64,000 nt of DNA from Mixophyes australis (GCA_036250195.1 JAVHZZ010000002.1:274602960-274666959); one strand, 5' to 3'. Shown: positions 37,697 through 48,762, counted from the stretch's first letter. The notes: generated from the letters alone by a model not told the origin. A program made the numbers and translations.

Positions 37697-39978
37697 ATGG
37701 ATGCGAAGCAAACGCTAGAGATATTTGATGTTGTGCTGCCTAATGAATGGCCGGTTGGTTCGGCAAAGTATGTTATGCATAATAAATATGGTGCGTATGC
37801 AACGGCATACTGCGACGAATGGGTCAAGATGACCCGGGGGTGTGTGAAACCTTTCCCAAACGTAGGTAGTTTTGACTCAGAGGTGTTAAATAACGTTAGA
37901 GATAAAGTACGGTTGATTAAATCAACAAAAACGAGAATTGAACATGATGACTGTTTAAAATTGTGGCAACAAGAAGGGTACATGTGGCAAGGGAGCAAGT
38001 GCTCAGCGGAAGTAGGCGTGGCGCAAAGCGCACGCACAACGGAAGTTAGCGTTGCAAAGGGTGGCGAACTGAACGCACGTGCGCCCTCGCACCCAAATGC
38101 GATTGAGGTGGTAGGTACAGCCAATACCAAAAATATTAAAAATGTAATGAGTAAGTTGTATGATGTCTTAAGTAATGTTTTAGAAGAAGAAGATGTACCC
38201 ACAGTCATTTCAGCCATTGCCCATGCCAGTTACATACACGGACAAGGAAATGGAACGGTTCCACCGACAGGGGCAGCGGCTGAAATCGATGAGAATAATT
38301 TAGAAATTAATAGAAAGGGGGACATTCATTATACTGCAACAGCAATTCCAACAACTAGTTCAGAATGTAGCGACTTGGTAAGTCTGCATCCTGTCCGCAC
38401 AACAGCAGTTCCCAATGGGAAAGCGGACAGAGATGGTGCAGTTCCCATTAAACATGTAGCAATGCATTTTCAATCGACTAGGATGGAACTGTTTACAATT
38501 ATGTCTGATTTCCCTGATCCTAGAAAAGATTTGGCCAAGTGTCAGAAATTTATTAGACATTTAGGTAATGCACATGACCCTACTAATAAAGATTGGCGAG
38601 TGGTGTTTAGAGCCTGTCTTCCTCTCGATACTGATATACAAAAGTTCATTAAGGATTGTAGGTTGGAGAAGGATAAATCCTTAACCGAGGATGACAATCA
38701 GGATAATATTGGACGTATAATCACACAGTTAGCCATATATTTCCCAGTGACAGTGGAATGGGGAAAAATATTCACTATCAAACAAAAGGTAGTGAGATTA
38801 CAACTGACTATTTTTCTAGGGCTCTAGCGCCCATGATTACGTACACAGGGATACCAGATATAAGGGAAAATCCACATCATAGGAAAGTAGCTGTTGCAGT
38901 ACTAATGAACTGCACCCGGGAGGATCTAAAGACCTGGATACAAACCTCTTTTCCTAATTGGAGAGGTCTCACGGTAAATGAAATTAGAGAGCATGCTGTA
39001 GAACATGATAAAAATATATAGTAACATAGTTGATGAGGTTGAAAAAAGACACCAGTCCATCAAGTTCAACCTATTTTGGATCTCCTGCGATCCTGCACTT
39101 ATATTTGAAATTAATCCACAGTGAGCAACCGCCAATCTGTTTCAATTTTGAAAATCCCTCCAGACTCAATATTGCAATCCAATTTTTACCCTATATCCAC
39201 TGCTATCCTTTATTTTAAATTAACGGTCGTATCCCTGGATACACCTTTCCGCTAAAAATTTGTCTAACCCTTTCTTAAACATATCTATTGAATCTGTCAT
39301 CACAACCTTCCCTGGCAATGAATTCCATATCTTGACTGCCTTTACTGTAAAGAACCCCTTCCTTTGCTGGTTGTGAAATTTCCTCTCCTCTAACCTTAGG
39401 GGATGACCACGTGTCCTGTGTATGGTCCTTGGGGTAAAAAGTTCCCATGAAAGCTCTCCGTATTGACCCCTAATGTATTTGTACATAGTAATCATATCTC
39501 CCCTTAGGCGCCTCTTTTCTAAAGTAAACATGCCTAAACTGGCTAACCTTTCCTCATAACTTAATGACTCCATACCCTTTATCAATTTTGTCGCCCTTCT
39601 CTGAACCCTTTCTAGTTCCAAATTATCTTTTTTATAGAGTGGTGCCCAGAACTGTACTGCATATTCAAGATGAGGTCTTACCAACGATTTATACAGTGGC
39701 AAAATTACACTGTCTTCCCTTGCATCTATGCCCCCTTTATATGTAAAAAGGAAAAAGCGCAGAATGATAGGCTAATGATGGTGGGTATCCAGGCTTTAGG
39801 AAAATTACATTCACAACCTCAGAATTATAAGAACCACTATAAGGGACGAAAGAAACAGAAATCTTTGAAGTGTTTTAACTGCCTTAAGAAGGGACATTTG
39901 AGGAAAGACTGCAAAGGAAATCTTAGGGCGAAGGCTAGAAAATTAGGACCAGGCAAGGCAAATAATAATCAATGGTAA
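37697..39978 (+). pseudogene. gag: ERV gag (matrix, capsid, nucleocapsid), broken
   Basis: From ATG 37697 the frame begins MDAKQTLEIFDVV and continues about 375 codons to 38827. Gag is the structural polyprotein that assembles particles and packages RNA. The matrix-like N-terminus is shared with the minus copy. A capsid-like part follows (FTIMSDFPDPRKDLAKCQ). A one-base frame change near 38790 moves the capsid into the frame 38758-39021, which holds TTDYFSRALAPMI, similar in layout to a capsid major-homology region. A CR1 fragment then interrupts. Coding resumes near 39740 and ends with a CX2CX4HX4C zinc knuckle (CFNCLKKGHLRKDC, 39871-39912) and a basic tail. Frameshift plus insertion make it non-functional. 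Confidence 0.75.
39019..39739 (-). mobile_element. CR1 LINE 3' fragment inserted in gag
   Basis: Starts on the plus strand with the tail AGTAACATAG and matches the CR1 at 52111-52850. It contains the C-terminal reverse transcriptase frame (39702-39220, with LYKSLVRPHLEYAVQFWAP) and 3' UTR. It is 5' truncated after GCATCTATGCCCCC. Gag codons flank it on both sides. Confidence 0.85.
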
Positions 39979-40525
39979 GTATTAGTCTGCAGGTTACTGA
40001 TTTAAAAGTATACTTTGTTGATTTTGCTTGTTTGTTTTATGTTATCACATGTTTGCTTTCCTGATCGCTGGCCGATGGTAAAGAATGAAAATGTTTGTTT
40101 CGTTTGCTGTTTTAAGATAACTATCTTGTTTTTTCTTCTCACAGATAAGGGTACACAAAAGGAATATAGACTTAGTGCTTAAGGGGGTGGGATAGAGAAA
40201 TAGAAAAATTACTCTTGAAAGACAAATTAACAATGGATCATTGGAGCACTCTTTGTTTTAGGCTGCAGTGACTCATGATAATTTGTTTGGCTGAGAATCA
40301 TTATCCAAAAATGAAGTATGTACATACTTTGCTCCAAAATATCGTTTTATGTATTTCAGATAAGTATGAGTCACTAAGAGTTAATCTTTCATTTCTCTAT
40401 TATAAGTCAGGAAGTCCGTTGCAAAGGTATATAGTTATGGTGATACCGAGTTCTTAATGAACAAATGACGAACGACACTGGATTGCACGGTTGATGCAAG
40501 ACCCCCTAGTCAAGTATGGGGAGGG

Positions 40526-41366
40526 TGTGAGTAGTCGCGGCGGTGCCCGCGGCCGCCGTGACTCTCTGGTGTCCCCTACGGTGTCCCGTCCATTGCTATG
40601 ACGACCGGGACGTCACTTACGGTTTCTGCGTCTCGGTTGTCTGGGCAACAACCAAGACGCTCCAGGCTCCCTGTCGCGGTGCCCGGCCAGCTGGCCAATA
40701 GGCGGGGGTAGTTAGAATAGAGCCAATCATGGCTATGTCAGGTGTTGAAGGAGGCAGTCTATGTTTGGGCTATTTATTATGCAGCTGAGCTCTGCATTAT
40801 TATTGGCCACCAGAACTACTGTCAATTAGGCTACTCCTGTGGATACTTGTAGGGCTCTATTCTGATTGGCTCCTTGTACTATTTAAGGCAATGAGGACTG
40901 AGCCTCACTACCGGTTATAGCGTCCTGTTTACAGTTCTGCTGCCTGCTAGTTCTCTCTGTGCTTGTTGTTAAACCTATGATAAGACTTCCCGTGTATGAC
41001 CCTCGCTTGTTTCTGGACCTTGACCTCACGCTTCTGACCCTGACCATTTGCCTAAAAACCGGATTCTGCTCCTCCGCCAATGCCCCTGACCTTTCACCTG
41101 TCCCTGGATTCCGAACCTGTGCTTGTGACCTCTGACCTTGGTTTACTCTGTACATTATGCTGTCTGCTGCCGGCATCTACTCTGCCTGAACCCCACGCTG
41201 CTGTCCGCCAATCACTCCATCTCTGGGTTCTTCTTAGCCGGTATACGATTCTCGACCCTCTGTCAGCCTGCGGCCAAGTCTGTCCCCACCACTAGGGACT
41301 CCAGCATACACTAGGCTTTCGGAGTAGACCCCGAGTTTTATTGTGCTGGCTATGGAGTTCCTAACA
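40526..41366 (+). mobile_element. Solo LTR, probably Ty3/Gypsy-type
   Basis: Starts TGTGAGTAG and ends CCTAACA (TG...CA), 841 bp. GAGGG lies on the left (40521-40525) and GCGGG on the right (41367-41371), a 5-bp duplication with one change. The minus-strand ERV shows the empty site, GTATGGGGAGGGGGTCATAG when reverse-complemented, near 20.75 kb. Strand is taken from a TATTTAAGG box at 40880 and may be reversed. The Gypsy assignment is by size and general composition only. Confidence 0.75.
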
Positions 41367-41448
41367 GCGGGGTCATAGTTTGGTGAATAGCTAAGGGGAT
41401 TAGTGGAATAAATACAGCCATTGTCCCATAGTATCCAATCCAGCTGTC

Positions 41449-41703
41449 ATGTTTGCTGTAAAATCTCCCTTTCTGCATGTCTGTTTGTTTTTAAACCCTT
41501 ATATTCAAATCTTTGTATTCTTATTACTCATTGCTTTCTTATTTCTCATTCTTTACATCTATGCTAGTATCTCTCTATCTTTCTCTCTCTCTTTCTCTCT
41601 CTCTCTTCTCTTGTATAGAGATATGAAAAGACATAGACACAGTCTTATTAATGGGGCTAAGACATTTTTTTACATAAGACGAACTCAGGGAGATACACAC
41701 TAG
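41449..41703 (+). CDS. ERV frame with one membrane segment (plus copy), status unsure
   Basis: An 84-codon frame from ATG 41449. A hydrophobic stretch (IFVFLLLIAFLFLILYIYA, residues about 24-42) is followed by a Ser/Leu run from a TC repeat and a basic tail (YRDMKRHRHSLINGAKTF). The minus-strand ERV keeps the corresponding frame at 20430-20630 despite many substitutions, with a shorter TC run. It lies downstream of gag where pol would be expected. Envelope relic, accessory protein or chance are all possible; no family recognised. Confidence 0.35.
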   Translation: MFAVKSPFLHVCLFLNPYIQIFVFLLLIAFLFLILYIYASISLSFSLSFSLSLLLYRDMKRHRHSLINGAKTFFYIRRTQGDTH

Positions 41704-42459
41704 ATTGACATGAGTTACCGAAACAGTTAGGGGTTTGGTGTTATGTGTATAGAATCTACTAATGCTAAGCAGAAAGTTTTTTTGTGTGGAAATATGATTC
41801 ATGTTTTATAGATTGCATATCTGTTGGGTTTTTTTGTGTTTCGTGCCTCCTGTACAAAAATGTGCCTTTATATGTATGCACAAAGGGTGGGGACAGGAGT
41901 TTGCTGGAGGTTAGACATACAGATATGCATCTCTGTATAGGACATTGGAGTATGATTTTTGCCACAAGATACGACATAATATGAAACCCTAGAAAATGTA
42001 GAATTTTCGTGTTTTATATTTTTTCACTGTTAGACAAACATGTACTGGGTACTGTTATATTTGAAGAAAGTGTTATAGAGATAGACTCCTTTGCCTTTCT
42101 CACTTAGTCAAGTAGCTGAATGTGGGGTTCTGAAAATGGCATGTGAGTTGGCAGAAGGAAAATCGATTGATATTCATTGGTCTTCAGCATTTTTCTAGTC
42201 TAGGGGGCGACGTTGAGTTGACTGAAAAATCTTTTTATAACAATACCAGCACCTGAGTAGGACACTACATATAGGACTTTACACAGTGACACAGTTACCA
42301 ACTGAAGTAGCTGCTAGTAAAATCCACACTTACACATGACTATACATGGCTGTCACACCAGGCAGAACATAGCTGTCAAATAGACAGCAGGGTTTTATGT
42401 GACAGCTGAAAAATCTGTTTTGTTTTATTTTTTGTTGAATTGTTTTGTTTTAAAATGTG

Positions 42460-42460
<1 letters not shown>

Positions 42461-42490
<30 letters not shown>
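42461..42490. repeat. (AC)n microsatellite in ERV
   Basis: Fifteen AC units, equivalent to the (TG)n at 19663-19687 in the inverted ERV copy. Confidence 0.9.
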
Positions 42491-42493
<3 letters not shown>

Positions 42494-42773
42494 CACGCAT
42501 ACACATATTGGTTAATATATGAAGATTTGTGTTACCTGAAAAATAAACTGTCTGGAAGGTGATGTGTTGAAGAGTCTGGCAGACGCTGGAGAGATGGACA
42601 AGGTAGACCAGTAGCTCCCAGAGTGTATCTTCCAGACCTAGCGGAAGCAGCACATGGTCTGGCTCAGATGGGTACAGAAGGTTATGTGCAAGCTGGTAAG
42701 AGCATATTGGGGTGCACTAGACGTTTCTTCTCAAGCTAGTAGGACGACAACGTCCTGTCTTGATTGAGAGAAT

Positions 42774-43458
42774 TTCAATACAGACAGAAGTCTTCATCAC
42801 CCCTGATTGTGACTTCATCACCCCTGATGAAGTCACAATCTGTGACGAAACGCGTTGGGACAATTGGAAACATCCACGGAGTAACCACGTCCCCCGGACG
42901 TCACAGAGTTCTTTCCGGCACTCTGAGACTGAGGACGGCTGGAGTTACTCAAGACACGAGGAATCGTTTAATCGCGTTCTCCTGCGGGACTCTGAGGGTT
43001 GATATACAAAGATACCTTTATGGGAACAGACACCGCTGCTTAATGTGAGTGTTTTTAATGATATTTTAATAAATGCAGATTACGTTTTTATGCTATGAGC
43101 GGATTTTTTTCTCTTCTTTCCCCACATATATGCTAATCGGGTTGAGGAGGAACTAAAACATTTCTCAAGAAGTGATCAAGGGTACCATCATACACACTGA
43201 CAGAACTGTGATTTTGAACTGGTAACATCAGAGACATTCCCCATAAGAAGTGGGGTAGGACTTATTAAGTTTGGAAAGTTTAACATTTGCATATTGTTTG
43301 TCTCCCTCTGTCTCCAAATCCTTCCCCCTGCGCCGACTTCTGTCTGTATTGAAATTGTATTGTACTGTGAAGTAGAGGCTATTCTTCACTTGGAGTAGTG
43401 GCAGCATCCCTTTTCCTTTCCCCCAATCCTTGGAGTGCGCAGATCACAACTTTTGTGT
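42774..43458 (+). mobile_element. Penelope-like (non-autonomous) insertion with hammerhead motif
   Basis: The insertion is bounded by a 14-bp duplication TTGATTGAGAGAAT (42760-42773 and 43459-43472). The inverted ERV copy has a single site (CTTGAATGAGAGAGTG when reverse-complemented, near 19390). An inverted repeat links the start, TTCAATACAGACAGAAGTC, to 43334-43353, leaving a roughly 105-base extension to the right. Inverted partial terminal repeats, a tail extension and an internal hammerhead motif are typical of Penelope-like retroelements. No reverse transcriptase or GIY-YIG frame is present, so it is non-autonomous or truncated. Confidence 0.65.
42821..42859 (+). ncRNA. Hammerhead ribozyme motif (minimal stem III)
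   Basis: The core is complete: CTGATGA (42824-42830), stem II GTCAC/GTGAC (42832-42836 with 42842-42846) around the loop AATCT, then GAAA (42847-42850). Stem III is minimal (AC with GT around GC, 42850-42855). The expected cleavage position follows T42856, and stem I is CCC/GGG (42821-42823 with 42857-42859). Hammerheads of this type with tiny stem III are described in Penelope-like elements, where activity may need paired copies. A partial second 5' half (TTCATCACCCCTGATT) lies just upstream at 42793. Activity is inferred from the fold only. Confidence 0.75.
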
Positions 43459-45430
43459 TTGATTGAGAGAATGTCAGGAAGATGATACCACTAGAGCCAT
43501 CCCATATCCCTCCTGCAGATGGATTTTTCTCCAGGTAAAACAAATCCACGTCATCCAATTACCACCATGCAGGATCCTCAAGTAAACACTGGTGTACCGA
43601 TGAAATATGTCTGGGCAAAGATGTATTGAAATGTGTCTAAAATATTACTATGTCATACTCAAAGCTTTTGTTATTCAATGTGATAGCCCTAGAGTTATAA
43701 TAGGTGATAGGGGTATTCACGTTATTGATAATAAATGTATAATGTATGAGTAGTGGTAACAAATTACATACTTTTTGATTAGCCACAAACCAGTGTGAAC
43801 ATAAAGTAACGGTACTAGGTAGAACGAGTGGAATAGAATGAAAGTTGGAACTTGATTAAAGTGATTGATAGCTTTGGCCACTAGTCCTTCCCTGCTATCA
43901 AGATCACTCCTAGGCTGCCTCTTAACCTGTTGACTTTTGAAATGTTCTTGACCCCTCTTGGGATGAGTTCGTAACTGAAAGACTAGTCTAGACCTTGAGA
44001 GGGAAGGTAAACAGTGAGACAGCAACCGAGAACATTCAAAACACTGTTTCCTGAAAAGTTACACTAACTGTCAGGATGTTGGACCGGGAGAGTAAGTTGT
44101 GGAACAGTAATTTCCTAGGCTCAGGTTATTTGACAGACAGGTACCAGGTGTAGGCTTCCAGCATCACGACTTCAAGGGTAGCAGAGACACACTGGTGCCC
44201 ACTTCACCCACTGCAGAGGGGCCAACACTCAGAGAAGGGTCCAAGTGCACTCATGAATATGTTCTGGGAGGCCTCAAATGCAGTTAGTAGCACCTGAGCC
44301 AAAGGCTAAGACAGTTGTCCAGCATGATGTTGTAGTTTTACTGTTCTGTGTTTCTCTCATCACATTCTCTTTTCAGGACGGTCAATTCTTTTGATTATTG
44401 ATAGGTGACAGAGGCTGGTTCAGGTAATGATATTAAAGAATTGGGGATGAAGAGAAGTTAGTAGCACAATCGGTCCAGCCAATTACTCTTTTCAATTCAG
44501 GGGTAAAGGAAAATTTGGAAACTTTAGAGCTTGGAGAAAGTGCGAGGGGCTATTGTCTGAGTAGTATTACGTCCGTAAGTACGTTGACCCCATAGTTGAA
44601 GAGAGGTACACCCAGCGATGCCAGTCCAGTAATATTCAGGCTTGAGCAGGCATCCTTGAGAATGATTATCATTCTTGGGTGGGTAAGGTTGTAGACCAAA
44701 AAGTTCTGGGGGTGCTCTCTTGTGCCTCAGTGATTATAACAAGTAGGATTAGTTCTCTTTCCACTAAATATTCCTGAGGTACTCGAATTATGGGTGGGAG
44801 GTCGCTAGAAGAAATGTATGATACCTAGGTCGCTTTATCTGGAGTCTCCCAATGTTTGGCAAGCCAACCGCTATTTCACGTACAAAGAAACCTGAGTATT
44901 GGGAGACTGGGAAGAACAAACAGACAATAGCCCGCCCACAAGTGTTAATGAAAAGAACTGATGACATTATTAGAGGTGTATATACTAACGCAAGCTGAAG
45001 GAGACTGTATATGACATTATTGATAGACATAGGCTGATGTTATTGATGAACATGTACTATCTAAATGCTGTCTGTACTAAAGGACATGCTTTGGACAAAT
45101 GAACCTGTTAGACATGAAGAACTGTAGTAGAGTATTCTGTATAACTGATATATGTTCTATTGTATTCTGTACCCTTCCAAATAATGTATTACATGTTTTA
45201 TTGTACCGTTGAAGGGCAGACAAAAAGATTATCTCCAAGCTCCAGAAGTATACGGTTTATAGTAAAAGGAAAAATTGTCTTGAGGATTAAGTCTCTCTCT
45301 TATGATAACTTGTTTAGATCTACAAACAACGTGGTCATACACCAAAGGGGGGCTTACATTACAGAGCAATGAAACGTGGTACTGATATCCTGCATATAAC
45401 ATCTTTAAGGTGATAGTTTATTATACTATC

Positions 45431-45442
45431 AAAGGGTGGAGC
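45431..45442 (+). promoter_or_regulatory. ERV polypurine tract
   Basis: AAAGGGTGGAGC directly precedes the TG of the 3' LTR, the place where plus-strand DNA synthesis is primed. The same tract sits beside LTR A on the minus strand (16877-16888). Confidence 0.75.
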
Positions 45443-46306
45443 TGTCAAAGTCGTATAATTGGATGAACGAAAATATATTGGTTAATATTGTTTTATCGTG
45501 GGATTGCACTCAGTATGCCACACTACATGTGGCATAACGCGATTGCACGGTAACATACGCACGCACACACTCGCACTACAACATTTAGTTATATATATAT
45601 TTCATATTTATATGGATTCCATTCCAGAGCGATCTATGAGCAGATAGTATTTAGTTTATTATTAGTTTATATATTACGATTATATGTACACTTCAGTGTA
45701 TTTAAGGTTCAGGTTATAGGAAATGTGTCATGTCTGATATTATTTGAATCCCCTATTCATCAGCAGCTGTCCTGTTCATTCGCCGAAGAGATTGTATATT
45801 GCATACTCTAGTTATTAATGTTAGGGAATAAATAGAGTGATATCAAACTGTAAAATGCTAATGGACTAGTTGTAACTGGTTTCTGGATGGGAGAATCATC
45901 TGGAATGTTGTCCCTCAGCCTTTGAGGGGGTTGTTTGAACTAGCCTATGACCTGTTTACACTGGACCCATCTGAAGTCTGGACCTATAGAAGCAAGCCAC
46001 GTCATCTAAATTGTTCTCTCTGTAACACTGAATGTATATAATCATAGCTGTGATCCCACTGGTTTCAGTCTACTCTGACCACAGTATTCTGGAGTGATAT
46101 ACTGTCCACAGGTACCCGTGGGAGCGCAGCGAGCACATGCGAATGCAGTGGTATGTATTTATCTTTTGGTATTGGCTGTACTGTAATATAATCATTTATT
46201 GAATTGTTAAACTTTGCATCTGCTAAAATAAATTACTTTGTGCCTTGGAAACACAACACAATCGCTTGGGCAATGCTTATTTGAAAACGATAAAATTACT
46301 TTAATA
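45443..46306 (+). mobile_element. ERV 3' LTR (plus copy)
   Basis: Starts TGTCAAAGTCGTATAATTGG and ends TTACTTTAATA, 864 bp, diverged from the minus-strand LTRs. A TATA-like TGTATATAATC near 46031 and an AAAATAAATT polyadenylation signal near 46228 suit U3/R/U5 order. It is followed by GGGGG and the minisatellite. Confidence 0.85.
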
Positions 46307-46500
46307 GGGGGAATTATCACACTGTGAAGTGGTGACTGGCGGATCCTATCACACGCGGAAGGGGGAGGGAAGGGCCATACTATCACACACTGATTGGGGG
46401 CATGTTATCACACGCTGAATGGGGGATAGGGATCCTTTCACATGCTGAAGGAGGAAGCGAAAGGGATACTATCACACACTGACAGGGGATAATGTCAGAG
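46307..46500. repeat. G-rich minisatellite right of the ERV
   Basis: Units such as ACTATCACACACTGATTGGG continue the repeat that stops at 36456, showing one repeat array split by the ERV. Confidence 0.75.
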
Positions 46501-46859
46501 CTACCTTTTAGCATTGTGATGTCTGTACTGCAGAGTGACTGTCTGCAGTGTATCATGAAGCTCTGAATTTTTTTCCGCAGCATTAGGCTGCATGCCATGA
46601 TAACCCTTTCTTGCCATGTGACAGTGTGTAAGAGTTTATACCCGAGTTTCACCTGATGTTATAACTGACAGAGGGGCGGTGTTGACCACGGACCTCAGGG
46701 CAGTTAGGTGAATGATTGGAATGAAGATAACAGCAGTAAAGTAGAGAATGTCTTATGAAGTCAATGACTTGCAGGTGTTGATGGTGGAAGGTCAGCGACT
46801 TGGAACTGTAGAGAAGAAGCGATATAGCTTCAGACGAGATGAGAGGACGTGAGTAGGTG

Positions 46860-47340
46860 AAGGTAGCTCGTGGAGGAGTCAGTGGTCTGCGTACAGCAAG
46901 TTGTACCACTGTAGTGATGAGGAGGTTGTCCTGGTGCAGGTAGGTAGTAGGGTAGTCGGTGGTCTGCGTATAGCAAGTTGTACCACCGCTGTGATGGGAA
47001 GAGTTGAACTGGTGCAGGTAGGTAGTAGGGTAGTCGGTGGTCTGCGTATAGCAAGTTGAACCACCGCTGTGATGGGAAGAGTTGTACTGGTGCAGGTAGG
47101 TAGCGGGGTATTTGGTGGTCTGCGTATAGCAAGTTGTACCACCGCTGTGATGAGGAATGTCCCGGTGTAGGTAGGTAGCAGGAGAGTCAGTGGTCTGTGT
47201 ATAGCAAGTTGTACCACTGCTGTGATAGTAGGACTTGTCCAGGTGCTGGTAGGTAGCAGGGAAGTCAGTGGTCTGCGTGTAGCAAGTGGTACCACTGCTG
47301 TGAGGAGGAATGAGGACTTGTCCAGGTGCAGGAGAGTGGT
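46860..47340. repeat. 78-bp minisatellite, about six units
   Basis: A 78-bp unit contains GTGGTCTGCGTATAGCAAGT and TGGTGCAGGTAGGTAG. Later units are shorter or changed. As 78 is divisible by three, the frame stays open on the minus strand (46649-47485, 278 codons, plus two overlapping frames). This looks like a repeat effect, not a gene. Confidence 0.85.
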
Positions 47341-47700
47341 GTGGAAACGGCAAACTGTAGCTGTGTGGAAACAGCGCGAGTAGAAAGGAGTTTTGTACAA
47401 CACAAATAGGTAAGTACAATGAATAGTCTGTCAATATAGTAGCTGGCTCTGCAGCGTGGAGAAGCGGGTCAGCGCGGATATGCAAGTAACAACAAAGTCA
47501 ATATGATGAGAGCATACCGTGGCTGAGTGAGAAGCTTGTCCGGGTAAACAGGCAATGTAGCATAGACAGTCTATAATAGGTAACTGTACCTTAGTGCAGT
47601 AGTCACGTATAGTTCAATAGGTATGCAAGTAAACAATAACAGTCAATAGTGGTTATGCATACCAAGTAGAGCAGGAATCAGCTGGGAAGCTGAAGAAGTG

Positions 47701-48015
47701 ATCAGCTGAGTAGACACGCTGTAGCGGGTATGGGAACCGCCGTTGAGTAGAGCAGGGAACAACTTGGAAACTGTATACGATCAGCTGAGTAGACACGCTG
47801 TAGCGGGTATGGGAACCGCCGGTGAGTAGAGCAAGAAGCAGCTTGGAAACTGCAGACGATCAGCTGAGTAGACACGCTGTAGCGGGTATGGGAACCGCCG
47901 GTGAGTAGAGCAGGAAGCAGCTTGGAAACTGCAGACGATCAGCTGAGTAGTAATGCTGAAGCGGGTATGGGAACCGCCGATGAGTAGAGCTGGAAGCAGC
48001 TTGGAAACTGCAGAC
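47701..48015. repeat. 79-bp minisatellite, four units
   Basis: Units begin ATCAGCTGAGTAGACACGCT at 47701, 47780, 47859 and 47938, exactly 79 bp apart, with few changes. Each holds GCGGGTATGGGAACCGCC, which can form a small hairpin. Confidence 0.88.
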
Positions 48016-48145
48016 ACGAATAGAGAATCACTGGGAATGAGACTCCAAGATGAGGCAACTACCTAAGACTGCAGGTGCCTTAAGTAGGGTGAGGTGATTG
48101 ATCCATCAATCACATTAGTGGTCAGGTGTAGTTGTCAAAGGGACC

Positions 48146-48174
48146 TGCGCATGCGCAGTGCGACAGGATGGCGG
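48146..48174. promoter_or_regulatory. NRF1-like palindrome beside a YY1-like motif
   Basis: TGCGCATGCGCA (48146-48157) is a perfect NRF1-type site. AGGATGGCGG (48165-48174) resembles a YY1 site. They lie in a small CpG-rich patch just after the 79-bp repeat. Such pairs occur in CpG promoters and some LTRs, but no transcript can be tied to it here. Confidence 0.4.
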
Positions 48175-48715
48175 ACGGCCGCGGTTCAACACAGGTGTAA
48201 GTGGGAAAGATGGAGAATCACGTACCAGAGTGGAGGCACACTCCGGTGAGTGACACAGTGTAGAATTGTTGGAGATATCAGACACCTCTGACACACGAAT
48301 CCATTGGGTAGCTTGAGATAGCGGCCGGACTAAGATAGGTAGCCCAGGTCAACACTGGTCAGTCTGCTCAAAGCTCAGACCAGTGTTGTACAGTCTCCCA
48401 TCCTCTGTCTCCTCCTCGGCTTCTTTTCCTTCCATGGGCAGGTAGTACCCGCAGCAGAAGAAGACAAAAATTCCTGGCCACCAGTATCCTCTAGCACAAT
48501 CAATTGCTTTGTCTGGCCAAAGGAAGTACTGACAGGATGCCCCTCCTGTTACACTACTGCCCCCTTATCACTCTGCTGCCCTCTTTTCCCACTGCTGCTC
48601 CCTTTTAAACAGTGCTCTCCTATCACAATGCTTACACTTTTCATACTGAACCCTCCTGTCACACTGCTGCCCCTTTTCACACTGTCCTCCTTTCACACTG
48701 CTGCCCCTTTTCACA

Positions 48716-48716
<1 letters not shown>
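48175..48716. other. No gene recognised
   Basis: Includes short CACACTGCTGCCCC repeats around 48550-48715, similar in content to the other G/C-rich minisatellites. Confidence 0.5.

Positions 48717-48762
<46 letters not shown>
48717..48762. repeat. (TA)n(TG)n microsatellite
   Basis: About 14 TA units followed by about 8 TG units. Confidence 0.9.

Larger units (their letters stand above)
36457..46306 (+). mobile_element. Endogenous retrovirus, plus-strand copy (no pol, one LTR)
   Basis: Collinear with the inverted copy at 16877-23054. Contents: leader (36457-37696), gag (37697-39978, broken), a long region with no recognisable enzyme domains, a purine tract and a 3' LTR. The 5' LTR is missing: minisatellite joins directly to the primer-site region at a shared GGGGG (36457-36461). 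Later insertions are a CR1 fragment in gag, a solo Gypsy-type LTR and a Penelope-like insert. Gag resembles that of gamma/epsilon-type retroviruses in general layout; this placement is tentative. Confidence 0.85.

Noticed and set aside
37603..38217. 204-codon minus-strand frame
   Set aside because: It is the shadow of the ERV gag on the opposite strand.
42793..42815. Second complete hammerhead ribozyme upstream of the main one
   Set aside because: Only the 5' half (CCCCTGATT) is repeated; the GAAA and stem III part is missing.
46649..47485. 278-codon minus-strand frame with overlapping 174- and 100-codon frames
   Set aside because: The 78-bp repeat keeps all frames open; the translation is a low-information repeat.
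47701..48015. CRISPR array
   Set aside because: Repeats are 79 bp, directly adjacent without unique spacers, in a vertebrate-like genome.
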